The notes: generated by a model not told the origin, from the letters alone. DNA of 19,772 nt from an uncultured Bacilli bacterium (GCA_947632495.1 CANRPL010000022.1:1-19772); one strand, 5' to 3'. Positions 1-7,663 are shown, counted from the first letter of the stretch. Made by a program: numbers and translations.

Positions 1-93
1 ATCAACTTCTTGGGGGCGATAACCTCTCGTATCAATCTTGAAATCTTTTTCAAGAATATCTCTACTTGTAAGAACCACACGATCTTGATACAT
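1..93 (-). CDS. gpsB: GpsB, cell-division/elongation adaptor (5' part only)
   Basis: Only the first 31 codons lie in the window; the gene continues past the left edge. The translation begins MYQDRVVLTSRDILEKDF and goes on through a TRGY loop to QEVD. This matches the N-terminal lipid- and PBP-binding coiled-coil domain of GpsB/DivIVA-family proteins, including the conserved ILEK-F and RGY elements. GpsB is a small cytoplasmic protein that docks on the inner membrane and coordinates class A PBPs with the division and elongation machinery. The ATG at 93 is preceded by an AGAGGTGG Shine-Dalgarno about 8 nt upstream and a near-consensus promoter. The divergent recU-ponA pair next door reproduces the Bacillus gene order, and PonA/PBP1 is a known GpsB partner, which supports the call. 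DivIVA is the alternative, but the length of the start and the synteny favour GpsB. Confidence 0.88.
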   Translation of the reverse strand, partial: MYQDRVVLTSRDILEKDFKIDTRGYRPQEVD

Positions 94-119
94 AAAATGC
101 CACCTCTTTACACGATAAC

Positions 120-148
120 ATTATCTCAAAAAAAGGGGCTTTTGTCAA
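120..148 (-). promoter_or_regulatory. SigA-type promoter of gpsB
   Basis: Read on the minus strand there is a perfect -35 TTGACA (148-143), a 17-nt spacer, and -10 GATAAT (125-120). The expected start lies near 113, about 20 nt upstream of the gpsB ATG. The -35 begins 5 nt after the stop codon of the small ORF at 154-243, so gpsB has its own promoter. Confidence 0.8.
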
Positions 149-153
149 TTAAA

Positions 154-243
154 CTACTTTTTTCGATAAACGCGCATTTTAATATAATTTATATCGCTTA
201 ACATATTATTGATAACCTCTTCGATATGGTGTCTTCGAACCAT
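154..243 (-). CDS. Candidate small protein, 29 aa
   Basis: This short reading frame starts at ATG 243 and ends at TAG 156-154. It encodes 29 residues beginning MVRRHHIEEVINNMLSD and ending MRVYRKK, basic at both ends with an amphipathic-looking middle. A good Shine-Dalgarno (GAGGTGAT) sits 3-4 nt upstream of the ATG, which is the main reason to consider it real. It lies in the gap between gpsB and recU, on the gpsB strand, and stops just before the gpsB promoter. I do not recognise a family. It could be a small protein, a leader peptide, or chance; only the RBS and the tidy fit between neighbours support it. Confidence 0.4.
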   Translation of the reverse strand: MVRRHHIEEVINNMLSDINYIKMRVYRKK

Positions 244-331
244 TTTATCACCTCGAAATTAATCTATCAATTGAAGAAAGCAAACCATGTCGAAATTAGA
301 CCCCGAACTAGCATATTTTTCCATTTTATAG

Positions 332-337
332 TATAAT
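332..337 (+). promoter_or_regulatory. -10 element of the recU-ponA promoter
   Basis: A perfect TATAAT lies 17 nt upstream of the chosen recU ATG (354). The region 17-18 nt further upstream (about 308-314) is a poor -35 match. Transcription would start near 344, which argues against the upstream ATG at 336 as the translation start because that codon overlaps the -10 itself. Confidence 0.45.
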
Positions 338-353
338 GGAATTGGTGACGTTT

Positions 354-917
354 ATGAATTACCCAAATGGGTTAAAGAAAACGACTAAAGGAACAATTAA
401 TTATGGTAATCGTGGTATGAGCCTTGAAGATGATATCAATATTACGAATGAATATTATCGTGATAATGATATCGCTATTATCTATAAAAAACCGACTCCC
501 ATAACCATCAATCACGTCGATTTTCCGAATCGTATGGATGCTGTCATTACGGAAGCTCACTTTAAAATACCCTCAACGACGGATTATAATGGCATCTATC
601 GTGGTAAATATATCGACTTTGAAGCCAAAGAGACAACAAGTAAGACAAGTTTCCCTCTAGCGAATATTCATCGTCATCAAATTGAACATTTAAAAAAAAT
701 TGCTGAACATGGAGGTATTGGATTTATCATTGTTAAATTTACTAAACTAAATCGTATCTTTCTACTCATGATTAAAGATTTGCTTACTTTTATAAATCTT
801 AACAATCGTAAATCAATTCCTTTAGAATATTTTATTAAGTATGGAAAAGAAATCAAAATTACTTTAAGACCACGTATTGATTATTTAAAATATGTGGAAT
901 GGAAGGAGAATGATTAA
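354..917 (+). CDS. recU: RecU, Holliday junction resolvase
   Basis: RecU is the Firmicutes resolvase that cleaves four-way junctions during recombinational repair and chromosome segregation. From the ATG at 354 the protein is 187 aa. It starts MNYPNG, as Bacillus RecU starts with M-x-x-YPNG, followed by the conserved YGNRGMSLEDD block (residues 17-27). The nuclease core is visible as TTDYNG (Asp77) and FEAKE (Glu90, Lys92), the D-Xn-E-X-K motif of this PD-(D/E)XK-like fold, followed by the conserved HxHQIEHL segment (106-113). The frame is open back to an ATG at 336, but that overlaps the -10 element and adds residues not in the family, so 354 is preferred; GGTGA lies just upstream. The stop codon overlaps the ponA ATG by one base (TAATG), implying translational coupling. 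The recU-ponA pairing is conserved in Bacilli. All catalytic residues I could check are present. Confidence 0.95.
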   Translation: MNYPNGLKKTTKGTINYGNRGMSLEDDINITNEYYRDNDIAIIYKKPTPITINHVDFPNRMDAVITEAHFKIPSTTDYNGIYRGKYIDFEAKETTSKTSFPLANIHRHQIEHLKKIAEHGGIGFIIVKFTKLNRIFLLMIKDLLTFINLNNRKSIPLEYFIKYGKEIKITLRPRIDYLKYVEWKEND

Positions 918-3583
918 TGGTAAAAATTAAAAAGAAAAATACTACTAAAGTTAAAAAGGTCGAAAAAGCCGAAAAAGTAAAAGTAGTAGATAAGAAAAAG
1001 AAAAAAGGTAAAAAAAGTCATAAAATTTTGGCTGGTATCTTCTACTCATTATTGCTTATTGGCTTTCTAGGTGTTATCGCAGTTTGTGTAGCTGGAACTT
1101 GTTTCTATCTTTATATCGTATCGATAGCCCCTGAATTTAAAGAAGATGTTTTATATCGTCAGGAACCAAGTATTATCCGTGATAAAGATGGAAAGACCGT
1201 CGCTACTATCGGAACCGAGGATCGCGAACTACTTACTTTTGATGAAATACCAGAAGTTTTAGTTAACGCTATCGTCGCAACTGAAGACTCTCGTTTCTTC
1301 CAACATAATGGATTTGACTTGCCAAGATTTTTAGTCGCATCTATCCAACAAGTACTTAGTCATTCTGGTGGTGGTGCTTCAACTTTAACGATGCAGCTTT
1401 CAAAACACAACTACACGACTACCGAAGCCGAAGGCTGGGAAGGTATCGTCCGTAAATTTACAGATATTTATATGGCCATCTTTAAAATTGAACCTGCCTA
1501 TTCTAAACAACAAATTTTAGAATTTTATGTTAATTCAGAATTTTTAGGTGGTGGTCATGGTGTTGAAGCAACCGCTAAAAATTACTTTGGTAAAAGCGCT
1601 AAAGACTTAAATGTGGCAGAAGCTGCAATGATTGCGGGATTATTCCAAGCACCAAGTTACTATAATCCATATACTAATCCAGATGCAACAGAAGCTCGTA
1701 GAAAACAAGTATTAGATTTAATGTTAAGACATGAGTACATTACTAAAGAAGAATACGATATTGCTTATGAAATGACGGTTGAGAAAATTATTCAACCACA
1801 GCAAAGTACTAACATTGGTATGGGTCTAGTTGATCCACTATATCAACAATATATCGATATGGTCATTTCTGATGTTGAAGAGAAAACTGGTACATCACCA
1901 TATACAAGACCGATGATTATTGATACACCGCTTGATCGTAGTGCACAAAAACACGTATCTAATATTATGAATGGTAAAACCTATAAATGGCAAAATAAAA
2001 AGGTTCAGGCAGGTGTCGCTGTTGTTGATATCAATACTGGAGCCATCACAGCTGTCGGTGGCGCTCGTAATGTTACAACAGCAAGAGCCTTAAACCGCGC
2101 TATTGATTTAAATAACCAAATCGGTTCGACAGCTAAACCATTATATGATTATGGACCTGCCGTTGAATTCTTAAACTGGAATACGGGAACTCTACTAGAT
2201 GATTCTAAAGCAACTTATAGTGATGGTACCCCTATTTCCAACCATGATAATGGATATAAAGGTATAAATACAATCGAATATCACCTTAAACTATCACGTA
2301 ACATTCCAGCCTTAAGAGCTTTCCAGTCAACTAGTACGAGCGACAAAATTAAATTCGTTACCAGTCTTGGATTGAATCCTGAAGGCGTGTATTATTGTGA
2401 TTCTGGTTATACTCGTGATCGTAATAAATGTATCAATAACAATGATACAACAGATATAGTTGATGCTAATATTATGACCAATTACTTACATGAACCACAT
2501 GCCATTGGTGGATATAATGGTGAAAGTCCACTATCCATGGCTGCTGCTTATGCTGCTTTTGGTAATGGTGGATACTATAATGAACCATATAGTTTTACTA
2601 AAATATCTTATCAAGATACTGGTGATGTTTATATCAACCAAACAAAGACCGAAAGAGTTATGCAAGACTCAACTGCTTATATCATCACTAAAATGTTACA
2701 AGCAACTGCTACATATGGTATCGACTCTGGTAGTTATCGTAGTATTAATGGTATTAAATATGCAGCCAAAACAGGTACATCTAACTATGACCGAAAAACA
2801 ATTAAAGAATATAAATGGCCAAGTAATGCCGTTAATGATCTTTGGGTTGTAGGTTATAATACAGAATATTCTATTGCCGTATGGTATGGTTACGATAATA
2901 AGAAAGATGGACATAATACTTTAGGTAGTACGCAGCATCAAAGATTATTCCAGGCTGTTGCGAAAGGTATTATGAAGAGTAAAGCTGACTTTAAGATGCC
3001 AGATTCCGTTGTTAAAGTAACGGTTGAATCCGATTCACCTGTACCATTACTGCCTAGTAAAAATACTCCAAGTAATTATAAAAAATCATATTACTTTGTA
3101 GCCGGTTCAGAACCAGATGCATCTCAAACATCAACTAGATTCGCTACACTAGCTAACGTTACAGATTTAAAAGCTGAAAATAATGGTAATGGTAGTGCTA
3201 CTATTTCATGGACGGCTATACCAACGCCAGATCCATTAAGTTCAACTTATTTAAATAATTTATTTAAAGATTCAACTCTAGGAGCAAGTTCTAGTAAATA
3301 CGCTAATACCGTCCTCAAGAAGAATCAGTCATTATTTGGTAAAGTCGGTTATAACGTCTATGTTGAAAAGAGTGATGGATCACTAGAGCTACGGGGATGG
3401 ACCGAAAATACAAATTATGTTCTAAATGGAGCTACTGGTTCTTATAAAGTAGTTGTTAAAACATGTTATCAAAAATTTACAACAAATATGAGTAGTGGTG
3501 TTAGTACGACCGCCAATATAACTAATTATGGTTATACACCACCTACTCCAACAGATCCTAGTGATCAAGATGAGACAACATAA
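917..3583 (+). CDS. ponA: Class A penicillin-binding protein (PBP1/PonA), bifunctional
   Basis: This bifunctional peptidoglycan synthase polymerises lipid II into glycan strands and cross-links them on the outer face of the membrane. The 888-aa protein has a very Lys-rich cytoplasmic tail (1-36), one membrane helix (about 37-68) and a GT51 transglycosylase domain (about 90-270). That domain carries the catalytic Glu123 in ATEDSRFFQHNGFD and the GGASTLTMQL motif. The transpeptidase domain (about 362-690) has SxxK as STAK (Ser404, Lys407), SxN as SRN (460-462) and KTGT (618-621). A C-terminal fibronectin type III-like domain (about 745-868) appears to carry a loop insertion of roughly 40 residues (about 768-808), followed by a Pro/Asp/Thr-rich tail. 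Length and order match Bacillus PonA. The gene starts inside the recU stop, with an AAGGAGA Shine-Dalgarno at the end of recU. It is co-transcribed with recU and ends at a strong hairpin. GpsB, encoded just upstream, is its likely regulator. Confidence 0.96.
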   Translation: MVKIKKKNTTKVKKVEKAEKVKVVDKKKKKGKKSHKILAGIFYSLLLIGFLGVIAVCVAGTCFYLYIVSIAPEFKEDVLYRQEPSIIRDKDGKTVATIGTEDRELLTFDEIPEVLVNAIVATEDSRFFQHNGFDLPRFLVASIQQVLSHSGGGASTLTMQLSKHNYTTTEAEGWEGIVRKFTDIYMAIFKIEPAYSKQQILEFYVNSEFLGGGHGVEATAKNYFGKSAKDLNVAEAAMIAGLFQAPSYYNPYTNPDATEARRKQVLDLMLRHEYITKEEYDIAYEMTVEKIIQPQQSTNIGMGLVDPLYQQYIDMVISDVEEKTGTSPYTRPMIIDTPLDRSAQKHVSNIMNGKTYKWQNKKVQAGVAVVDINTGAITAVGGARNVTTARALNRAIDLNNQIGSTAKPLYDYGPAVEFLNWNTGTLLDDSKATYSDGTPISNHDNGYKGINTIEYHLKLSRNIPALRAFQSTSTSDKIKFVTSLGLNPEGVYYCDSGYTRDRNKCINNNDTTDIVDANIMTNYLHEPHAIGGYNGESPLSMAAAYAAFGNGGYYNEPYSFTKISYQDTGDVYINQTKTERVMQDSTAYIITKMLQATATYGIDSGSYRSINGIKYAAKTGTSNYDRKTIKEYKWPSNAVNDLWVVGYNTEYSIAVWYGYDNKKDGHNTLGSTQHQRLFQAVAKGIMKSKADFKMPDSVVKVTVESDSPVPLLPSKNTPSNYKKSYYFVAGSEPDASQTSTRFATLANVTDLKAENNGNGSATISWTAIPTPDPLSSTYLNNLFKDSTLGASSSKYANTVLKKNQSLFGKVGYNVYVEKSDGSLELRGWTENTNYVLNGATGSYKVVVKTCYQKFTTNMSSGVSTTANITNYGYTPPTPTDPSDQDETT

Positions 3584-3612
3584 AAGTCAAGAAATTATTT
3601 CTTGACTTTTTA
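3582..3612. terminator. Bidirectional terminator between ponA and spoIVA
   Basis: A perfect 13-bp stem (3582-3594 with 3598-3610) encloses a TTA loop and begins within the ponA stop codon. T-runs follow on the plus strand, and the A-rich 5' arm gives a U tract on the minus strand. It can therefore end both ponA and the convergent spoIVA, whose stop codon is a few bases away. Confidence 0.88.
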
Positions 3613-3613
3613 T

Positions 3614-5077
3614 TTATATAACGATTGTAAATAAATTACCGGATCCTTTATTAACTAACTTACCAATTGTCTGCTGCAATTTAAAGCGGGCACCCTCTGG
3701 CATTAATGACAGTTTAGCTTGAATCCCCTCTTGAACAATAACATCTAAGCTACGTCCAAAAATTTCGCTTTTCCAAACATTATCTCGATCTTTCATTAAA
3801 TGGTCTATTAATTCTTTACTTTGTGTTTCAGAACCTATAATTGGTTCAAATGTTGATTCAACATCGACTCTAATCATATGAATAGAAGGCGCTACAGCTT
3901 TAAGTTTAATACCATAGCGACTGCCTTGTTTAATAACTTCCGGTGTCTCTAATTTCATATCATCCAAAGTAGGATTAGCGACACCATAGCCTGTTTTTTT
4001 GACCATTTCTAAAGCTCCTTTAATTTGATCATAGGCACATTTGGCTTCATTATATTCTTGAAATAAACTAATAATGTCAGCCTTACTTGTGACATCGACA
4101 CCAACTATTTCTCTTAAGACCTTACTATATAGATCATCTGGGGCCGATAGATTAATGGTAACAATACCCGTGGCAGCATTAACATTTGAAATATAGGCTT
4201 TAGAAATAAACTCACAAGCTTCAAAATGTTTCGTAATGGTATCAATATCACGACGCTTATCAACTTCAACAATACTCTCTTTTATTTTACTAATATAAAG
4301 TTCCTTTAGCCAATGATTAGGCTTTAAGCAGGCAATCCAATCAGGCATATTAACTTCAACTTCTAAAACAGGAAATTCGTATAGAGCTTCCTTTAAAATG
4401 TCATAGACATCTTTCTCTTGCATGTTTTGGACACTAATAGGTACGACAGGAACATCATATTCACTACGTAATTTACTAGCTAAAGTATCTGTCTCTGGTA
4501 ACATTGGATGAGCGGAGTTTAGTAAGACAATAAATGGTTTACCAATACTTTTTAATTCACTTATAACTCGTTCTTCTGCCTCAATATAAGCATCACGTTT
4601 AATCTCACCGAAAGAGCCATCTGTAGTTACAACAATACCAATGCTCGAATGATCTTTAATAACTTTAGATGTTCCTATTTCAGCGGCTTCAACAAATGGT
4701 ATTTCTTCATCATACCAAGGTGTTTTAACCATACGAGGACCATTTTCATCTTCATATCCTTTAGCGCCTTCAACAACATAACCGACACAGTCGACAAGGC
4801 GGACACTCGTTTCAAAATCATCTACTTTAATATTAGCCGCTGTACTTGGTACAAATTTAGGCTCAGTTGTCATAATCGTCTTTCCTTGAGCTGATTGTGG
4901 TATCTCATCTAAACAACGTTTACGCTCATATTCATCAGCAATATTAGGAACGACAAGATACTCGATAAATTTCTTAATGAACGTACTTTTACCTGTTCTC
5001 ACAGCTCCGACAACGCCTAAATATATTTCACCACCAGTACGTAAGGTTATATCTTTAATAATATCAACTTTTTCCAT
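3614..5077 (-). CDS. spoIVA: SpoIVA, spore coat basement-layer ATPase
   Basis: SpoIVA is made in the mother cell, hydrolyses ATP and polymerises around the forespore as the platform for coat assembly; it is also needed for cortex formation. From the ATG at 5077 the protein is 487 aa, close to the 492 aa of the B. subtilis protein, and collinear with it from MEKVDI at the start to a Gly-Ser-Gly end. The N-terminal GTPase-like domain has a Walker A GAVRTGKST (24-32, Lys30) and a LVDCVGY switch/Walker B block (94-100, Asp96). Family-specific runs include GYEDENGPRM (107-116) and, towards the C-terminus, RQGS-like and AVAPSIHMI segments. An in-frame TTG at 5101 would add eight non-conserved residues, so ATG 5077 with its AGGGAAG upstream is preferred. 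The gene lies downstream of the yolD-like gene with no terminator between them, but it has its own sigma-E-like promoter. Its presence says the organism makes endospores or descends from ones that did. Confidence 0.97.
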   Translation of the reverse strand: MEKVDIIKDITLRTGGEIYLGVVGAVRTGKSTFIKKFIEYLVVPNIADEYERKRCLDEIPQSAQGKTIMTTEPKFVPSTAANIKVDDFETSVRLVDCVGYVVEGAKGYEDENGPRMVKTPWYDEEIPFVEAAEIGTSKVIKDHSSIGIVVTTDGSFGEIKRDAYIEAEERVISELKSIGKPFIVLLNSAHPMLPETDTLASKLRSEYDVPVVPISVQNMQEKDVYDILKEALYEFPVLEVEVNMPDWIACLKPNHWLKELYISKIKESIVEVDKRRDIDTITKHFEACEFISKAYISNVNAATGIVTINLSAPDDLYSKVLREIVGVDVTSKADIISLFQEYNEAKCAYDQIKGALEMVKKTGYGVANPTLDDMKLETPEVIKQGSRYGIKLKAVAPSIHMIRVDVESTFEPIIGSETQSKELIDHLMKDRDNVWKSEIFGRSLDVIVQEGIQAKLSLMPEGARFKLQQTIGKLVNKGSGNLFTIVI

Positions 5078-5099
5078 TTCTTCCCTACTTTCTTTATAC

Positions 5100-5127
5100 A
5101 ATATATGAATAAAATAAAGAAATATGA
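5100..5127 (-). promoter_or_regulatory. Sigma-E-like promoter upstream of spoIVA
   Basis: On the minus strand, TCATATT (5127-5121) fits the sigma-E -35 consensus KMATATT exactly. CATATATT (5107-5100) fits CATACANT at all positions but one. The spacer is 13 nt, against the usual 14-15. The site lies about 23 nt upstream of the spoIVA ATG, leaving a short leader holding AGGGAAG. Sigma-E control of spoIVA is established in B. subtilis; assignment here rests on motif and position in an AT-rich gap. Confidence 0.4.
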
Positions 5128-5144
5128 AAAAGATATATTAAAAA

Positions 5145-5459
5145 TTAGTCAATATTCTCAATATCCATAATATCGGCAAAGGAGATGATAGTATGTTCTA
5201 ATAAAAGATAGTCTTTGGGCTTATCAATCTTACTAACTAAACCACAAGTATTAAGACATTCACCATTATAATAGTATTTAACTAAAATATGCTTACCTAT
5301 AACTAATTTTTTTATTTTTTTATCAATAATATCATTATCCTTAATATTAAATGTTTGACCATTTTCCACAAGTTTTTCCACTTCTTTAAGTACATCACGA
5401 TAACCACTTAAAGCGTCAAAAACTTGAAATTGTGTAGCACGATTAGGACTATTCAGCAT
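5145..5459 (-). CDS. YolD-like protein, partner of Y-family polymerase
   Basis: A 104-aa cytoplasmic protein when started at ATG 5459, which has GGTGG about 7 nt upstream. Near the N-terminus, NRATQFQVFDALSGYRDVL matches the R-A-x-QF-x-x-F-x-AL-x-GY signature of clostridial and bacillar YolD-like proteins. The C-terminal half (KLVIGKHILVKYYYNGE, then G-V-SKID and ISFADIMDI) looks like the small beta-barrel of that family. YolD proteins are typically encoded directly after an SOS-induced Y-family polymerase (for example the UvrX/YqjW type) and are thought to assist it. Here the gene overlaps the polymerase gene by 11 nt, so the two are probably translationally coupled and share the LexA-controlled promoter. 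Biochemical function is not settled in the family. Confidence 0.78.
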   Translation of the reverse strand: MLNSPNRATQFQVFDALSGYRDVLKEVEKLVENGQTFNIKDNDIIDKKIKKLVIGKHILVKYYYNGECLNTCGLVSKIDKPKDYLLLEHTIISFADIMDIENID

Positions 5460-6708
5460 TATGACCACCAATTAACTTATTTCTTTCTCTTTGCGTTGCA
5501 TCATCTTGATAACTAATAGCGCGTAAAATAGAAGAGGCACCATACTTATCCTTAATGGCTAAAATAGTATTAGCTAAAGCATACTCATCTTCATAGAAAA
5601 GTGATGGCGTAAATAAGGTAAGCTGATGATATTGATATGAGGTTAAAGCACCAAAGTGCACCCCCAACCTTCGAATAGGAAAATAGATATTGATACGTTT
5701 ATCATACTCATCCAAAATTCTTTTTAAAATATCATGATAACTATCGGTAGCCTGTTCTAATTTAAAACTTACTTGTAAAGGTGGAATGACATCTTTAGAG
5801 TAACCGATTGAAAAACCCAAAATGCGAGTGTACATTTTTTTGGCAACTAATTGTAAAATTAAATTGTCAACCATTTCTGTCAATACAATACGAGCCTGTT
5901 GATAAGAATAGTCTTTAAAAAGAATTTGATGATTAGATAGAGATCTGCTTTGAGGTTGATAAGCTTTAATATCAGCAATAGTACATGGTTCAATACCCCA
6001 AGAATGATCAATCAAAAACCGTGCATTGATACCAAATTCACGATATAAATGATTAGGATTAAAATGGGCTAAAGAGTCCATATCATAAATATTTAATTGA
6101 TTTAATCTTTTTTCTGTACGCTTATTAATACGCCAAAAGTCGCTTAAAGGTTGATGATGCCATAGCGTTTTAATATAAATTTCTTCATTCAAATAGCCAA
6201 TATGATTAGGATTTTTTTTAGCGAGAATATCTAAAGCTATCTTCGTTAAATAAAGATTAGTGCCAATCCCAGCCGAAGCTGTTATACCCGTTATATCATA
6301 GACGTCTTTAATAATCATTTTAGCTAAAGAAAAGGCATCCATATTATATAGTTGTAGATAAGATGTTATATCAAAAAACATCTCATCGATAGAATAAGGA
6401 TAAATATCATCTTTAGATATATATTTTAAATAAATTGAATATATCCAAGCAGAATATTTAATATATAAACGCATTCTTGGTTTAGCAATAATCGGATGTA
6501 CATTTTTAGGTACTTCAAAGAGACGACAACGATTTTTAATTCCCCTAGCTTTCATTTTAGGACTAATAGCTAAACAAATAGCGCCTTTTCCCCTACTTAC
6601 ATCGGCAACTACTAAATCAGTTTGATAGGGATCTAAATTTCTTTCAACACATTCAACCGAAGCATAAAAAGTCTTTAAATCGATACATAAATAGATATGT
6701 TTATTCAT
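5449..6708 (-). CDS. Y-family translesion DNA polymerase (UmuC/DinB, UvrX-YqjW type)
   Basis: A 419-aa error-prone polymerase expected to copy past damaged bases. The palm begins with YLCIDLKTFYASVE, holding the first metal-binding Asp10 and the FY (14-15) steric-gate region. The second catalytic pair is Asp108-Glu109 in YSIDEMFFD. The helix-hairpin-helix region lies about 192-218 and the little-finger domain about 255-355. QLTLF (362-366) fits the beta-clamp-binding consensus QL-x-LF, so the protein should be recruited to the sliding clamp. Length and the downstream yolD-like gene fit the Firmicutes UvrX/YqjW subgroup better than DinB (PolIV). The ATG at 6708 has a strong AAGGAGATGA Shine-Dalgarno. 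The upstream promoter contains a LexA box, so expression should rise during the SOS response. All catalytic residues checked are intact. Confidence 0.93.
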   Translation of the reverse strand: MNKHIYLCIDLKTFYASVECVERNLDPYQTDLVVADVSRGKGAICLAISPKMKARGIKNRCRLFEVPKNVHPIIAKPRMRLYIKYSAWIYSIYLKYISKDDIYPYSIDEMFFDITSYLQLYNMDAFSLAKMIIKDVYDITGITASAGIGTNLYLTKIALDILAKKNPNHIGYLNEEIYIKTLWHHQPLSDFWRINKRTEKRLNQLNIYDMDSLAHFNPNHLYREFGINARFLIDHSWGIEPCTIADIKAYQPQSRSLSNHQILFKDYSYQQARIVLTEMVDNLILQLVAKKMYTRILGFSIGYSKDVIPPLQVSFKLEQATDSYHDILKRILDEYDKRINIYFPIRRLGVHFGALTSYQYHQLTLFTPSLFYEDEYALANTILAIKDKYGASSILRAISYQDDATQRERNKLIGGHNAE

Positions 6709-6732
6709 AAGTAGTCATCTCCTTTCAAACTA

Positions 6733-6761
6733 ATTATAGCAAACATTAGTTCGTATTGCAA
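6733..6761 (-). promoter_or_regulatory. SOS-controlled promoter of the translesion operon
   Basis: On the minus strand, -35 TTGCAA (6761-6756) and a perfect -10 TATAAT (6738-6733) are separated by 17 nt. The leader to the polymerase ATG at 6708 is about 18 nt and holds the strong Shine-Dalgarno. The LexA box lies within the spacer. Confidence 0.75.
6740..6753. promoter_or_regulatory. LexA (DinR) operator
   Basis: The minus strand reads CGAACTAATGTTTG, an exact fit to the Gram-positive SOS box CGAAC-N4-GTTYG. It lies wholly between the -35 and -10 of the polymerase promoter, where bound LexA would block RNA polymerase. An extra CGAAC half-site occurs on the plus strand at 6763-6767. Confidence 0.85.
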
Positions 6762-6795
6762 CCGAACATTTTTAAATTCCATAAATTGCCAAAAT

Positions 6796-6816
6796 AAAAA
6801 CGTCTAACGACGTTTT
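6796..6816 (-). terminator. Terminator of the 267-aa membrane protein gene
   Basis: A perfect 8-bp stem (6797-6804 with 6809-6816) with a 4-nt loop overlaps the TAA stop of the gene. On the minus strand it is followed by a T-rich tract. The stem is short, so termination may be partial. Confidence 0.65.
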
Positions 6817-7618
6817 ATTCAACTGGTTCTACACTTGTTAAGTAATATCCACCATCACTACCTTTGGTATAGGTAATCATATGTTGTTCAAATTGATCAG
6901 CATATTTGACAACATTCTCATCGACAATACTAGGATTGTCAAATACATCTTTGCTTTTAAGAGAGAAAATCTTTTTATTATCTTTTCCATAATAATCATA
7001 AGTATCTTGATCAAGACTACTACTTAAATCTAATAGATTATCACGGTAAGTTGCCTCATATAATTCGATAACATCATCTTCCTTTTTGACATTGACAAGA
7101 ACATAGCCTTCACCCATTGGCATATCCATATCGATGGTAGATCCACTAAATACATAGTTAGTACCTCTTAAACGAACAAGCCCTACTCGTCTTTTATTAT
7201 AGCAATCAAATTTAACATCGACATCGTCCGTACCAAATATATTGTGATATGCTTTGGTAAGATCACTTTTACTAACTACTTGTTCATCTTGATCACCTAA
7301 AGTTGCATAAGCCATACTCATACGATAACTAGAAGATAAAGCTCCCGAAGTTATTCTAAAATCAGTAAATAACTTTTCGGTAGGAGTCGTAATATCGTTT
7401 GTAGCTTCATCCAATGATAAGAAAAAGTGAGTATTATATACATAGGAATAGAGACGTTTAATTGTTGGATCTTCAATGCTTTCTGTAATCTCATTTTGCC
7501 TTTCAGCTTTTTTCTTTCTAACATCCTTTTTAGCCGACATATTAAGAAAGAAAAAAATAACTATAGCTACACCAATAACACATAATAAAATGATTTTGTT
7601 ACGATTATCATTATTCAT
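6815..7618 (-). CDS. Unrecognised single-pass membrane protein, 267 aa
   Basis: I do not recognise the family. From the ATG at 7618 (AGGTGAAAG Shine-Dalgarno) the protein has a short N-terminal tail and one strongly hydrophobic helix (about 9-25, IILLCVIGVAIVIFFFL). A Lys/Arg-rich stretch (about 29-38) follows, then an approximately 225-residue hydrophilic domain rich in Asp, Tyr and Ser. There is no lipobox Cys and no convincing signal peptidase site, so it is probably anchored. Positive charges flank both sides of the helix, making orientation uncertain. The frame is open further upstream, but those residues run through the promoter and look random. The gene diverges from the six-gene WXG operon, sharing a 168-nt promoter region. 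A link to type VII secretion is possible but unproven: it does not resemble EssB (helix position wrong) or EssA. It is a single-gene unit with its own terminator. Confidence 0.7.
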   Translation of the reverse strand: MNNDNRNKIILLCVIGVAIVIFFFLNMSAKKDVRKKKAERQNEITESIEDPTIKRLYSYVYNTHFFLSLDEATNDITTPTEKLFTDFRITSGALSSSYRMSMAYATLGDQDEQVVSKSDLTKAYHNIFGTDDVDVKFDCYNKRRVGLVRLRGTNYVFSGSTIDMDMPMGEGYVLVNVKKEDDVIELYEATYRDNLLDLSSSLDQDTYDYYGKDNKKIFSLKSKDVFDNPSIVDENVVKYADQFEQHMITYTKGSDGGYYLTSVEPVE

Positions 7619-7634
7619 ACTTTCACCTATAATA

Positions 7635-7663
7635 AGTATATCACAATCTAAAATTATTTGACA
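7635..7663 (-). promoter_or_regulatory. Possible promoter of the 267-aa membrane protein gene
   Basis: On the minus strand a good -10 TATACT (7640-7635) lies 17 nt below a weak -35 TGTCAA (7663-7658). It leaves about 16 nt to the ATG at 7618, including the Shine-Dalgarno. Confidence 0.4.

Noticed and set aside
10..201. Plus-strand open frame of 63 codons at the left edge
   Set aside because: It is antisense to the clear gpsB start and its promoter, and has no Shine-Dalgarno.
336..353. Upstream ATG for recU, adding six residues
   Set aside because: The codon overlaps the TATAAT -10 element and the extra residues are not in the RecU family; the start at 354 matches the family.
6815..7618. Identification of the 267-aa protein as EssB or EssA
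   Set aside because: EssB has a pseudokinase domain of about 200 residues before its membrane helix, and EssA is smaller; here the helix is at residues 9-25 with all of the domain after it.
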